Assembly (NCBI RefSeq): GCF_007002745.1
Contig: NZ_SGNY01000008.1
Location: forward strand, 223,776-287,775
Direction: 5' to 3'
DNA length: 64,000 nt
Source of the DNA: Martinezella rhizogenes
GTDB taxonomy: Bacteria > Pseudomonadota > Alphaproteobacteria > Rhizobiales > Rhizobiaceae
Below the pieces are notes generated by a model. It ran no database searches. It was not told where the DNA came from and saw nothing but the letters and a program-made list of their open reading frames with translations. The position numbers and the translations under genes were made by a program. The stretch's first letter is position 1, and each line of letters starts with the position of its first letter. Positions 55,258 through 63,717 of this stretch are shown here, one piece after another.

Positions 55258-56116
55258 TTTCTTCATCGAACCCTTTGTTCAATATGTCTTCATGCAGCGG
55301 GCGCTTGCCGGCGCCTTGATCCTTGCCATCAGCTGCGGGCCGGTCGGGGTGTTCCTGATGCTGCGGCGCATGAGCCTTACGGGCGATGCCATGTCGCACG
55401 CCATCCTGCCGGGGGCGGCCGTCGGCTTTCTGTTTTACGGGCTGGAAATCCTGCCGATGACGATTGGCGGGCTGGTGGTCGGCCTCGTGGTGGCGCTGGG
55501 GGCCGGTGCGGTGTCGCGTTTCACTGTCCAGAAGGAGGACGCCTCGCTTGCCGCCTTTTATCTGATTTCACTGGCGCTCGGCGTTTTGCTCGTTTCGTGG
55601 CGCGGCTCCAGCGTCGATCTCATGCATGTGCTGTTCGGCACCGTGCTGGCGCTGAACAACGAGGCGCTCAGCCTCATCAGCGGCATCTGCATCGTGACGC
55701 TGGTGGTGATGATCACCTTCTGGCGGGCGCTTTTGGCGGAATGCCTCGATCCCCTGTTTCTACGCTCGGTCAGCAACTGGGGCAGCCCGGTGCATTTCCT
55801 CTTCCTCGCCATCGTCGTGCTCAATCTGGTTGGTGGTTTTCAGGCGCTCGGAACGCTGCTTTCGGTCGGCCTGATGATGTTGCCCGCCGCCGCCAGCCGG
55901 TTCTGGTCCAACCGCGTGGCACCCATGTGCTTCATCTCGATCGGCATCGGCATGGTTTCCTGCTTTGCCGGCCTCATCCTGTCCTATCACGCGTCGCTGC
56001 CCTCGGGCCCGGCGATCATCCTTTCGGCGGGCGTTATCTACGCGCTCTCCATTCTCGTCGGCACGCGCGGCTTGCTCGGCGATCTTCTCGGTTCCGGCCG
56101 CCACAGAACGGCCTGA
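55250..56116 (+). CDS. Zinc/manganese-type ABC transporter permease
   Basis: 288 residues from ATG 55250, overlapping the ATPase gene by 8 bp. ABC-3 family permease with about eight helices; conserved LMLRRMSLTGDAMSHAILPG near residues 35-55 and the late SVGLMMLPAAASRFW segment. Forms the membrane channel for metal delivered by the following binding protein. Confidence 0.92.
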   Translation: MADFFIEPFVQYVFMQRALAGALILAISCGPVGVFLMLRRMSLTGDAMSHAILPGAAVGFLFYGLEILPMTIGGLVVGLVVALGAGAVSRFTVQKEDASLAAFYLISLALGVLLVSWRGSSVDLMHVLFGTVLALNNEALSLISGICIVTLVVMITFWRALLAECLDPLFLRSVSNWGSPVHFLFLAIVVLNLVGGFQALGTLLSVGLMMLPAAASRFWSNRVAPMCFISIGIGMVSCFAGLILSYHASLPSGPAIILSAGVIYALSILVGTRGLLGDLLGSGRHRTA

Positions 56117-56145
56117 AAACAGCGTTCGAAAAAAGGAGAACCTTC

Positions 56146-57141
56146 ATGTTCAGAACCCTCCGTCTTGCCACCTGCGCAAGCCTTCTTACCCTTTCCCCGG
56201 TCCTGATTGCGCAGGCTTCGGCTGCCGAAATCAAAGTCGTGGCCAGCTTCTCGATCATCGCCGATTTCGCCAAAAATGTCGGCGGCGACCGCGTCGAGAT
56301 CACCACGCTCGTGGGTCCGGATGGCGATGCGCATGTCTATGAGCCGCGTCCGGCCGATGCGGTTGCCGTCAGCAAGGCTGGCGTCGTGCTGGTCAATGGC
56401 CTGGAATTTGAAGGATTCCTGAAGCGGCTGATTGATACCAGCGGCACCAAGGCGCCGGTCGTTGAACTGACCAAGGGTGTCGAGCCGCTGAAACTTTCCG
56501 AAGAGCCGGCCGGCCATGCCCATCCGGAAGCGGAAGAAGAGGAAGGCCACGACCACAAGGCTGAAGAAGCCGGCCACGACCACGGTCATGAGGGACACCA
56601 CCATCACGGTGAATTCGACCCGCATGCCTGGCAGTCGATCAAGAACGCGGAAATCTATGTGAAGAACATTGCCGGCGCATTTTGCGAGGTCGACAAGGCC
56701 GGTTGCGCCACATACACCGCCAATTCCGATGCCTATATCGCCAAGCTTGCCGCTCTGAACGAGAAGGTGAAGACCGAAATCGCCGCCATCCCGCCGGAAA
56801 AGCGCGTCATCATCACCTCGCATGACGCCTTCGGTTATTTCGAGCACGCTTATGGACTGAACTTCCTGGCGCCCGAGGGCATCTCGACGGAATCCGAAGC
56901 TTCGGCCGCTGATGTCGCCAAGCTCGTGGATCAGGTCAAACACGACAAGGCTTCGGCGATCTTCGTCGAAAACATCACCGACAAGCGGCTGATCGACCAG
57001 ATCGCCAGCGAAACCGGCCTGAAGGTTGGCGGCACGCTCTATTCCGACGCGCTTTCCACCGCCGATGGCCCGGCCGCGACCTATATCGACATGATCAACC
57101 ACAATATCCAGACCATCAAGGCGGCGGTGCTCAGCCAGTAA
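56146..57141 (+). CDS. Zinc ABC transporter substrate-binding protein
   Basis: 331 residues from ATG 56146 (AAAAGGAG upstream). Signal peptide MFRTLRLATCASLLTLSPVL ending about ASA, then the ZnuA/TroA fold with metal-ligand His in GDAHVYEPRP, the loop histidines, ITSHDAFGYF and a late Asp. A His/Asp/Glu-rich loop (about residues 120-160, with GHDHGHEGHHHHGEFDPHAW) is typical of zinc-specific members and argues against a manganese role. Confidence 0.94.
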   Translation: MFRTLRLATCASLLTLSPVLIAQASAAEIKVVASFSIIADFAKNVGGDRVEITTLVGPDGDAHVYEPRPADAVAVSKAGVVLVNGLEFEGFLKRLIDTSGTKAPVVELTKGVEPLKLSEEPAGHAHPEAEEEEGHDHKAEEAGHDHGHEGHHHHGEFDPHAWQSIKNAEIYVKNIAGAFCEVDKAGCATYTANSDAYIAKLAALNEKVKTEIAAIPPEKRVIITSHDAFGYFEHAYGLNFLAPEGISTESEASAADVAKLVDQVKHDKASAIFVENITDKRLIDQIASETGLKVGGTLYSDALSTADGPAATYIDMINHNIQTIKAAVLSQ

Positions 57142-57166
57142 GCTCCGTCATTTCGCTATGAGCCTG

Positions 57167-57201
57167 GGGAGGGTGGCCTGTGTCACCCTCCCTATTTTTT
57201 T
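57167..57201 (+). terminator. Terminator of the zinc transporter operon
   Basis: GGGAGGGTG (57167-57175) with CACCCTCCC (57184-57192), then TA and T7. Confidence 0.9.
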
Positions 57202-57247
57202 GTCTGTCGCCGCGAATCTTGTCTTGTGTGTGTTCCGCGCTTGCCCG

Positions 57248-57291
57248 TTGACAATCGATCCGCCCTTTGAAATGGTAAGATGTCAGACCAA
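57248..57291 (+). promoter_or_regulatory. Promoter and GntR-type operator of the lyase/ABC operon
   Basis: A perfect -35 box TTGACA at 57248-57253 is followed 20 bp later by the inverted repeat TGGT-N10-ACCA (57273-57290, containing GTCAGACCA). TGGT/ACCA arms around a short centre are the usual form of FadR-subfamily (GntR) operators. The operator would overlap the -10 region, fitting repression by the GntR protein encoded next. Confidence 0.55.
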
Positions 57292-57330
57292 TTTAGAGGG
57301 TGCGTCTTGGACAGGTCCAGCCGGGAACTC

Positions 57331-58023
57331 ATGCAGCCGATTCCGCCGAGCGACCGCGTGCGCCAGGTCGAGGCAGCGCTTTCCGATTATGTCGAGAGGG
57401 CAGGGCTGAAGGCCGGAGACCGGCTTCCCGCTGAACGCGAACTGATGGTGGCGCTGGGTGTCGGGCGCTCCACCATCCGCGAAGTCATCCGTAAATTTCA
57501 GGCGCTCGGTGTCATCGACAGCCGCAAGGGCAGCGGCAATTACCTGCTGAAGCCAATTTCCGCCGCCACCGTGCATATGCCGATTTCCATCGATGCCGAA
57601 AGCCTGCGCGATGCGCTGCTGATGACGCTGGAAGTGCGGCGCGGCATCGAGGTGGAAGCCTCCATGGCCGCTGCGCGCCGCCGCACGGCAGACGATATCG
57701 CCACGATGGAAGCGCGGCTTGACGAGATGGAGCGGGTGCATCTGGCCGAGGGAACCTCCGGCAAGGCCGACCTTGCCTTCCATCTGTCAATCTACGATGC
57801 CACCCATAATACGCTGTTCAAGCAGCTTCTGGAGCAGATGCGCGAAGGCTTCGAACGCTTCTGGTCGAAGCCGTTCGACCGCCCGGATTTCGCCGGTCGC
57901 TCCTTTCCCTTTCACCGCACGCTGTTCAACGCCATCGCCGCCGGTGATGCCGAGACCGCCCGTGAAGAAACACTGAAAATCCTCGCCGTCGTCGAGGAGG
58001 ATATCAAGGACATGTCGAAATGA
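57331..58023 (+). CDS. GntR-family (FadR/FCD) transcriptional regulator
   Basis: About 230 residues from ATG 57331 (GGGA 6 nt upstream). The longer frame from 57280 would start inside the operator. Winged helix (LKAGDRLPAERELMVALGVGRSTIREVIRKFQALGVI, residues about 29-65) and a C-terminal FCD domain with the metal/ligand histidines (FHLSIYDATHN, FHRTLFNAI). FCD regulators usually sense organic or amino acids. First gene of the operon with the lyase and ABC transporter, overlapping the lyase by 4 bp. Confidence 0.9.
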   Translation: MQPIPPSDRVRQVEAALSDYVERAGLKAGDRLPAERELMVALGVGRSTIREVIRKFQALGVIDSRKGSGNYLLKPISAATVHMPISIDAESLRDALLMTLEVRRGIEVEASMAAARRRTADDIATMEARLDEMERVHLAEGTSGKADLAFHLSIYDATHNTLFKQLLEQMREGFERFWSKPFDRPDFAGRSFPFHRTLFNAIAAGDAETAREETLKILAVVEEDIKDMSK

Positions 58024-59192
58024 ACCATGGCAACGATCTCTTCGATCCCGCCTCATTTATCGTTGCGCATGACGAGGCCCACGCCTTCGAAGCCGTGGTG
58101 CCGCCCATCGTGCAGACCTCGCTTTTCACCTTTTCCAGCTATGACGAAATGGTTTCCACCTATCGCGGCGAAAAGGTGCGGCCGGTCTATACGCGCGGGC
58201 TGAACCCCACCGTGCGGCTGTTTGAAGAGATGCTGGCGAAGCTGGAAGGGGCCGAAGATGCGCTCGGTTTTGCAAGCGGCATGTCGGCCATTTCCTCCAC
58301 CGTGCTGTCCTTCGTTTCGCCGGGCGACCGGATCGTCGCCGTGCGCCATGTCTATCCCGATGCATTCCGCCTGTTCGGCACCTTCATGCAGCGCATGAAT
58401 ATCGAGGTCGTCTATGTGGATGGTCGCGATGAGGCGGCGGTTGAAAAGGCGATGCCGGGTGCAAAGCTGTTTTACATGGAAAGCCCGACGAGCTGGGTGA
58501 TGGAAGCCCATGATGTCGGCGCGCTTGCCGCCATCGGCAAGCGGCATGGCGCCGTCACCGTCATCGACAATTCCTGGGCAAGCCCGGTCTTCCAGCAGCC
58601 GATCTCGCTCGGCGTTGATCTCGTCGTGCATTCGGCCTCGAAATATCTCGGCGGCCATAGCGATGTGGTCTCCGGCGTGGTGGCCGGTTCGAAGGCGATG
58701 ATCGACCGCATCCGGGCGGAAACCTATCCCTATCTCGGCGGCAAGATGTCGCCCTTCGATGCCTGGCTGCTCATTCGCGGGCTTCGCACGCTGCCGTTGC
58801 GCATGAAGGCGCATCAGGCCTCGGCGCTTGATATCGCAACCCGCCTGCAGGCGTTGGATGTGGTGGAGAAGGTCTGCCATCCGGGGCTGGCGAACCGCCT
58901 GCCGCCCGGCCTTCACGGCACGTCAGGCCTGTTTTCCTTCATCTTTAGGGAAGGCGTGGATGTGCGCGCTTTTGCCGACCGCCTCACGCTTTTCAAACTG
59001 GGTGTTTCCTGGGGCGGGCATGAAAGCCTGATCGTCCCCGGCGAAGTGGTGCTCGAACAGAAGGCGCAGCCAAACTCTGCCCACACCTTCGGCATCAGCG
59101 CGCGTTCGGTGCGCCTGCATGTCGGGCTGGAGGGCACGGAAGCCCTCTGGAACGATCTCGAACCGGCGATCAAAGCGGCCTCCGCCGCCTGA
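58020..59192 (+). CDS. Cys/Met-metabolism PLP-dependent enzyme (cystathionine beta-lyase-like)
   Basis: 390 residues of the trans-sulfuration PLP family (cystathionine beta/gamma-lyases and synthases, methionine gamma-lyase). PLP lysine in HSASKYLGGHSDVVSG near residue 210, YTRGLNPTVRLFEEMLAKLEG near 58, ASGMSAISSTV near 85 and NSWASPVFQQP near 180. Its place between a GntR regulator and a carbohydrate-type ABC transporter suggests a catabolic role on an imported amino or sulfur compound rather than methionine synthesis. The exact reaction is not readable from sequence. Confidence 0.85.
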   Translation: MNHGNDLFDPASFIVAHDEAHAFEAVVPPIVQTSLFTFSSYDEMVSTYRGEKVRPVYTRGLNPTVRLFEEMLAKLEGAEDALGFASGMSAISSTVLSFVSPGDRIVAVRHVYPDAFRLFGTFMQRMNIEVVYVDGRDEAAVEKAMPGAKLFYMESPTSWVMEAHDVGALAAIGKRHGAVTVIDNSWASPVFQQPISLGVDLVVHSASKYLGGHSDVVSGVVAGSKAMIDRIRAETYPYLGGKMSPFDAWLLIRGLRTLPLRMKAHQASALDIATRLQALDVVEKVCHPGLANRLPPGLHGTSGLFSFIFREGVDVRAFADRLTLFKLGVSWGGHESLIVPGEVVLEQKAQPNSAHTFGISARSVRLHVGLEGTEALWNDLEPAIKAASAA

Positions 59193-59230
59193 CGCGTTTT
59201 TAAACTGACGACAAAAAAGGGGAGAACGAC

Positions 59231-60490
59231 ATGAAAAAACTGGTAACAGCAGCAATCTTCACCGCCCTGATGACCGGAACGGCGCTGGCGGACACGACCT
59301 TGAAACTGGTCGAGGTCATCACAAGTCCCGAGCGGACGGAAACGCTGAAAGGCATCGTCTCGAAATTCGAGGCCGCCAATCCCGGCACCAAGGTGGAAAT
59401 CATCTCCCTGCCGTGGAGCGAAGCCTTCCAGAAATTCGCCACCATGGTCTCGGCCGGCGATGTGCCTGACGTGATGGAAATGCCCGACACATGGCTGTCG
59501 CTTTATGCCAATAACGGCATGCTGGAGAGCCTTGAGCCCTATCTTGCCAAGTGGGAGCACACCGCGGGCCTGAGCGAGCGCACGCTCGAACTCGGCCGCG
59601 ATGTCAAGGACACGGCCTATATGCTGCCCTATGGTTTCTACCTGCGCGCCATGTTCTACAACAAGAAACTGCTGGCCGAAGCCGGCGTGAAGGAGCCGCC
59701 GAAGACCCTCGAGGAATTTGCCGATGCCTCCAAGAAGGTCGCAGCCCTTCCCGGCAAATCCGGCTACTGCCTGCGCGGCGGCCCGGGCGGCCTCAACGGC
59801 TGGGTCATGTTCGGCGCATCCATGGCCGGTTCGAACGAGTTCTTCACCAAGGACGGCACCTCCACCTTCGACAGCCCCGGCTGGGTGAAGGGCCTGACCT
59901 ATGTGATCGATCTCTACAAGAACGGTTATGCGCCGAAGGACAGCGTCAACTGGGGCTTCAACGAGATCGTCGCCGGCTTTTATTCCGGCACCTGCGCTTT
60001 CCTCGATCAGGACCCGGATGCGCTGATCGCCATTGCCCAGCGCATGAAGCCGGAAGATTTCGGCGTCATGACCATGCCCAAGGGCCCCGACGGCAAGACC
60101 TTCCCGACGATTGGTTTCGCCGGCTGGTCGATGATGTCGAAATCCGAAAACAAGGACCTTTCCTGGAAGCTGATCGAGACGCTTGAAGGGCCGGAAGGCA
60201 ATATCGAGTGGAACAAGAAGACCGGTGCGCTGCCGGTGCACAAGTCGGCGGAGAAGGACCCCTTCTATGCCAGCGAGCAGTTCAAGGGCTGGTTCGACGA
60301 ACTGGCCGACAAGAACGCCGTGCCGACGACGATGCCGACCTATCTTGAGGAATTCGCCTTCTTCAAGGATTCGCTTGTGATCAAGACATCGCAGGAAGCG
60401 CTGCTCGGCGACATCACGCCGGAAGACCTTGCCAAGCAATGGGCTGATTACATGACCAAGGCGCAGCAGAAGTTCCTGGCCTCGAAGTAA
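59231..60490 (+). CDS. Carbohydrate-type ABC substrate-binding protein (family 1)
   Basis: 419 residues. Signal peptide MKKLVTAAIFTALMTGTALA, then an SBP_bac_1 fold (ETLKGIVSKFEAANPGTKVEI, DVPDVMEMPDTWLSLYANNG, GFAGWSMMSKSENKDLSWKLIETL). Despite the carbohydrate label of the family, members also bind glycerol phosphate, osmolytes and modified amino acids. GGGGAG 6-7 nt before the ATG. A stable intercistronic hairpin follows. Confidence 0.9.
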   Translation: MKKLVTAAIFTALMTGTALADTTLKLVEVITSPERTETLKGIVSKFEAANPGTKVEIISLPWSEAFQKFATMVSAGDVPDVMEMPDTWLSLYANNGMLESLEPYLAKWEHTAGLSERTLELGRDVKDTAYMLPYGFYLRAMFYNKKLLAEAGVKEPPKTLEEFADASKKVAALPGKSGYCLRGGPGGLNGWVMFGASMAGSNEFFTKDGTSTFDSPGWVKGLTYVIDLYKNGYAPKDSVNWGFNEIVAGFYSGTCAFLDQDPDALIAIAQRMKPEDFGVMTMPKGPDGKTFPTIGFAGWSMMSKSENKDLSWKLIETLEGPEGNIEWNKKTGALPVHKSAEKDPFYASEQFKGWFDELADKNAVPTTMPTYLEEFAFFKDSLVIKTSQEALLGDITPEDLAKQWADYMTKAQQKFLASK

Positions 60491-60501
60491 CGACACGGGC
60501 T

Positions 60502-60528
60502 GGCCGCGCGGGCGAAACCCGCGTGGCC
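60502..60528 (+). terminator. Intercistronic hairpin after the binding-protein gene
   Basis: GGCCGCGCGGG (60502-60512), CGAAA loop, CCCGCGTGGCC (60518-60528) with one G-T pair and no T-run. In binding-protein operons such hairpins keep the upstream mRNA stable and lower expression of the permease genes. Confidence 0.6.
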
Positions 60529-60641
60529 GTTCTTCCGGGCTGCCGAAAAGGACAGGCCGATTTGAAAAACGTGCGGACCGGCTGGCCAGAGGCCTTAAAA
60601 AAAACCTGTCTGCCCCGCCGTCCGATCAGGAGCGATCAATC

Positions 60642-61586
60642 ATGTCCTATGCCCATGGCGCCGGGCCCATGGCCGCGCGCAAACCAGCTGGCAAGCCCGC
60701 GATGCGGCGGTTTGCCGATTGGGTCGAACCCTGGCTCTACAGCGCGCCCGTGCTGGTGCTCATCGTCGCCGTCATGCTGGTGCCGCTGGTGCTTGGCCTG
60801 TCTTATGCCTTTCGCGATGTGCAGCTGCTCAATCCGTTTTCCGGCGGTTTTGTTGGCCTCAAACATCTGGAGGCGCTGTCGCAGGATGCGGCCTTTTACA
60901 GGGCGCTGAAAAACACGCTGTGGTGGACGGGCGCTTCGGTTTTCCTGCAATTCTTCTTCGGCCTCATTCTGGCGCTGCTGCTCGATAAACCCTTTGCGGG
61001 CAGGGGGCTGGCGCAGGCGCTGGTGTTCCTGCCATGGGCCGTGCCGACCTTCCTTGCCGGTCTCAACTGGGCATGGCTGTTCAACCCGGTCATCGGGCCG
61101 CTGCCGCACTGGATGGTCTCGCTCGGGCTGTTATCCGCACCCAACAATATCCTCGCCGATCCGCAGCTTGCCATGTGGGGGCCGATCATCGCCAATGTCT
61201 GGTGGGGCATTCCCTTCTTCGCCATCACCTTGCTTGCCGCACTTCAGGCCATCCCGCGCGATCTTTATGAGGCGGCGGAAATTGACGGGGCCAACCCGCT
61301 GCAGCGTTTCATCTCCATCACCCTGCCGTTTCTGGCGCCCACCATCGCCATCACCATCCTGCTGCGCACCGTCTGGATCGCCAATTTCGCCGATCTCATC
61401 ATCGTCATGACCAATGGCGGACCGGCCGACCGCACGCAGATCGTCGCCAGCTACATCTTCACGCAGGCCTTCCGGCGTCTCGATTTCGGTTATGCCTCGG
61501 CCATCGCGCTGGTGTTGCTGGTGCTGCTGCTTGCCTATTCCATGCTGATCGTGCTGCTGCGCCAGCGCCTGATCGAGAAGGACTGA
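60642..61586 (+). CDS. Carbohydrate-type ABC transporter permease (MalF/UgpA-like)
   Basis: 314 residues, six helices after a 35-residue cytoplasmic start. Family features: LKNTLWWTGASVFLQFFFGL and the coupling loop EAAEIDGANPLQRFISITLP near residue 210. AGGAG 9-10 nt before the ATG. Pairs with the next permease 3 bp downstream. Confidence 0.92.
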   Translation: MSYAHGAGPMAARKPAGKPAMRRFADWVEPWLYSAPVLVLIVAVMLVPLVLGLSYAFRDVQLLNPFSGGFVGLKHLEALSQDAAFYRALKNTLWWTGASVFLQFFFGLILALLLDKPFAGRGLAQALVFLPWAVPTFLAGLNWAWLFNPVIGPLPHWMVSLGLLSAPNNILADPQLAMWGPIIANVWWGIPFFAITLLAALQAIPRDLYEAAEIDGANPLQRFISITLPFLAPTIAITILLRTVWIANFADLIIVMTNGGPADRTQIVASYIFTQAFRRLDFGYASAIALVLLVLLLAYSMLIVLLRQRLIEKD

Positions 61587-61589
61587 CCG

Positions 61590-62420
61590 ATGACCTCAAG
61601 GATATTTCTCACCCTTGCCCATCGCCTGGCGATCCTTGCCTATATCGCCTTTGCACTGTTCCCACTGTTCTGGCTGCTCAAGGTGTCCGTGACGCCGAAT
61701 GATCTGCTCTATAGCGAAGGTGTGAGGATGTGGCCATCGCGGGCGACCTGGGATCATTATCGTTTCGTCATAGAAAACAGTGCCTTCCCGACGTTTTTTA
61801 AGAACAGCGTCATCGTCGCGGGCTCCACGGCAATTGCCGTAACGATACTTTCTTCGCTCTCGGGTTACGCGCTGTCACGCTTCCGTTTCAAGGGCAAATA
61901 CTGGATCGTCGCCCTGATGCTGATCACCCAGATGTTCCCGCTGGTCATGCTGGTCGCGCCGATCTTCAAGATGCTGTCGCCCCTCGGCCTCACCAACAGC
62001 CTGACGGGTCTGGTCATCGTCTATACCGCCTTCAACGTGCCTTTCGCCACCTTCCTGATGCAGTCGTTCTTCGATGGCATTCCGAAGGATCTGGAAGAGG
62101 CGGCGATGATCGACGGGGCGAGCCGGTTTACGGCCTTCCGCCAGATCATTCTGCCGCTGACGCTGCCGGGTATTGCCGCGACGCTCGGTTTCGTCTTCAC
62201 CGCCGCGTGGAGCGAGCTTCTGTTTGCGCTGATGCTGATTTCCGGCAACCAGAGCGCCACTTTTCCGGTTGGCCTTCTGACCTTCGTTTCGAAATTCTCT
62301 GTCGATTTCGGGCAGATGATGGCGGCGGGCGTTCTGGCGCTCATTCCGGCCTGCCTCTTCTTCCTGCTCATTCAACGTTATCTCGTGCAGGGCCTGACGG
62401 CCGGCGCGGTGAAAGGATAA
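61590..62420 (+). CDS. Carbohydrate-type ABC transporter permease (MalG/UgpE-like)
   Basis: 276 residues, six helices. NSVIVAGSTAIAVTILSSLSGYALSRF near residue 75 (in two parts) and coupling loop EEAAMIDGASRFTAFRQIILP near 170. Tight spacing with the first permease and 4 bp to the ATPase. Confidence 0.92.
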   Translation: MTSRIFLTLAHRLAILAYIAFALFPLFWLLKVSVTPNDLLYSEGVRMWPSRATWDHYRFVIENSAFPTFFKNSVIVAGSTAIAVTILSSLSGYALSRFRFKGKYWIVALMLITQMFPLVMLVAPIFKMLSPLGLTNSLTGLVIVYTAFNVPFATFLMQSFFDGIPKDLEEAAMIDGASRFTAFRQIILPLTLPGIAATLGFVFTAAWSELLFALMLISGNQSATFPVGLLTFVSKFSVDFGQMMAAGVLALIPACLFFLLIQRYLVQGLTAGAVKG

Positions 62421-62424
62421 TCCC

Positions 62425-63501
62425 ATGGCTTCCATCGAGCTGAAGAATGTCGGCAAGACCTATGGCGACCTCGCCGTGCTGCATGGCGTCGATCTTGATA
62501 TCAGGGATGGCGAGTTCATCGTCCTCGTCGGTCCCTCCGGCTGCGGAAAATCGACGCTGCTGCGCATGATCGCCGGCCTTGAAGAGATAACATCCGGCGA
62601 CCTGTCCATCGATGGCGAACGCGTCAATGATCGCCGGCCGAAGGATCGCGATATCGCCATGGTGTTCCAGTCCTATGCGCTCTATCCGCATATGAGCGTT
62701 GCCGACAATATGAGCTATAGCCTGCGCCTGCGCCGCAGCCCGAAGGAAACCATCGCGGCGGCGGTGGCCGGTGCTTCCGCGAAACTTGGCCTCGATCCCT
62801 ATCTCGCCCGCCGCCCGAAGGCGCTCTCCGGTGGCCAGCGTCAGCGCGTCGCCATGGGCCGCGCCATCGTGCGCCAGCCAAAGGCCTTCCTGTTTGACGA
62901 GCCGCTGTCCAACCTCGATGCCCGGCTGCGCGAGCAGATGCGGGCCGAGATCAAACGCATGCATGCCGATCTTGGCGCAACCTCGGTTTACGTCACCCAT
63001 GACCAGATCGAGGCGATGACGCTTGCCTCACGTATCGTCGCCATGAATGCCGGCCATGTGCAGCAGATCGGCGCGCCGCTCGATCTTTACGATCGTCCCG
63101 CCAATCTCTTCGTCGCTGGTTTCATCGGTTCGCCCGGCATGAATTTCCTCGAAGGACGGCTCGTGCAGGAGAATGGCGGCGGTTTCGTCGTGCTGGGTGA
63201 CGGCACGCGCCTTGCACTTGGCCGGGAAGTGGACCTCGCCGATGGCGAGCCGGTCACGCTCGGCATCCGCCCGGAACATGTCACCGTAGCGCCGGCTGAA
63301 GGCGGTGTGGAGGCAACCGTCGATCTGGTCGAGCCAACCGGCCTCGGCGTCATCCTGCACCTCACCGTGCATGGATTGCCCTTCAAGCTGTTTTCATCAG
63401 ACCGGGCATTGTTGCAGCCGGGCAAGTCCCTGCGGGTCGGTTTCCCGCAGGAAAGGCTGCATGTCTTTGATCGGAATGGTGTGAGGATCGGGGAGGCGTG
63501 A
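62425..63501 (+). CDS. Carbohydrate-type ABC transporter ATPase (MalK/UgpC family)
   Basis: 358 residues. Walker A GPSGCGKST near 38, Q-loop VFQSYALYPHMSV, signature LSGGQRQRVAMGRAI, Walker B FLFDEPLSNLD, switch His in YVTHDQ, then the C-terminal TOBE domain (from about 235, GIRPEHVTVAP). Last gene of the GntR-lyase-ABC operon, ended by a large palindromic repeat. Confidence 0.95.
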   Translation: MASIELKNVGKTYGDLAVLHGVDLDIRDGEFIVLVGPSGCGKSTLLRMIAGLEEITSGDLSIDGERVNDRRPKDRDIAMVFQSYALYPHMSVADNMSYSLRLRRSPKETIAAAVAGASAKLGLDPYLARRPKALSGGQRQRVAMGRAIVRQPKAFLFDEPLSNLDARLREQMRAEIKRMHADLGATSVYVTHDQIEAMTLASRIVAMNAGHVQQIGAPLDLYDRPANLFVAGFIGSPGMNFLEGRLVQENGGGFVVLGDGTRLALGREVDLADGEPVTLGIRPEHVTVAPAEGGVEATVDLVEPTGLGVILHLTVHGLPFKLFSSDRALLQPGKSLRVGFPQERLHVFDRNGVRIGEA

Positions 63502-63503
63502 GG

Positions 63504-63664
63504 CTTACCCCCCTCTGCCCTGCCGGGCATCTCCCCCTCAAGGGGGGGAGATCGATCTGCGGCAAAGTCTCGCACATCTCTAAGCTTGCGAGTGAAGCGA
63601 TGAAAGAGCCTCTTGCCGATCTCCCCCTTGAGGGGGAGATGCCCGGCAGGGCAGAGGGGGTAAG
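63504..63664. repeat. Large palindromic intergenic repeat
   Basis: A left arm 63504-63554 (CTTACCCCCCTCTGCCCTGC...) and a right arm 63617-63664 are near-perfect inverted copies, about 48 bp each, differing only in the length of C/G runs. Each arm itself contains smaller palindromes (CCTGCCGGGC, TCCCCCTCAAGGGGGA). The 62-bp centre holds TAAGCTTGCGAGTGAAGCGA. It lies between two convergent transporter ATPase genes. Confidence 0.85.
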
Positions 63665-63717
63665 CTCCACGCGCCTGCGGGTCCGCTGTGAATGAAAAGC
63701 CTTGTGAAAGCCAGCAC

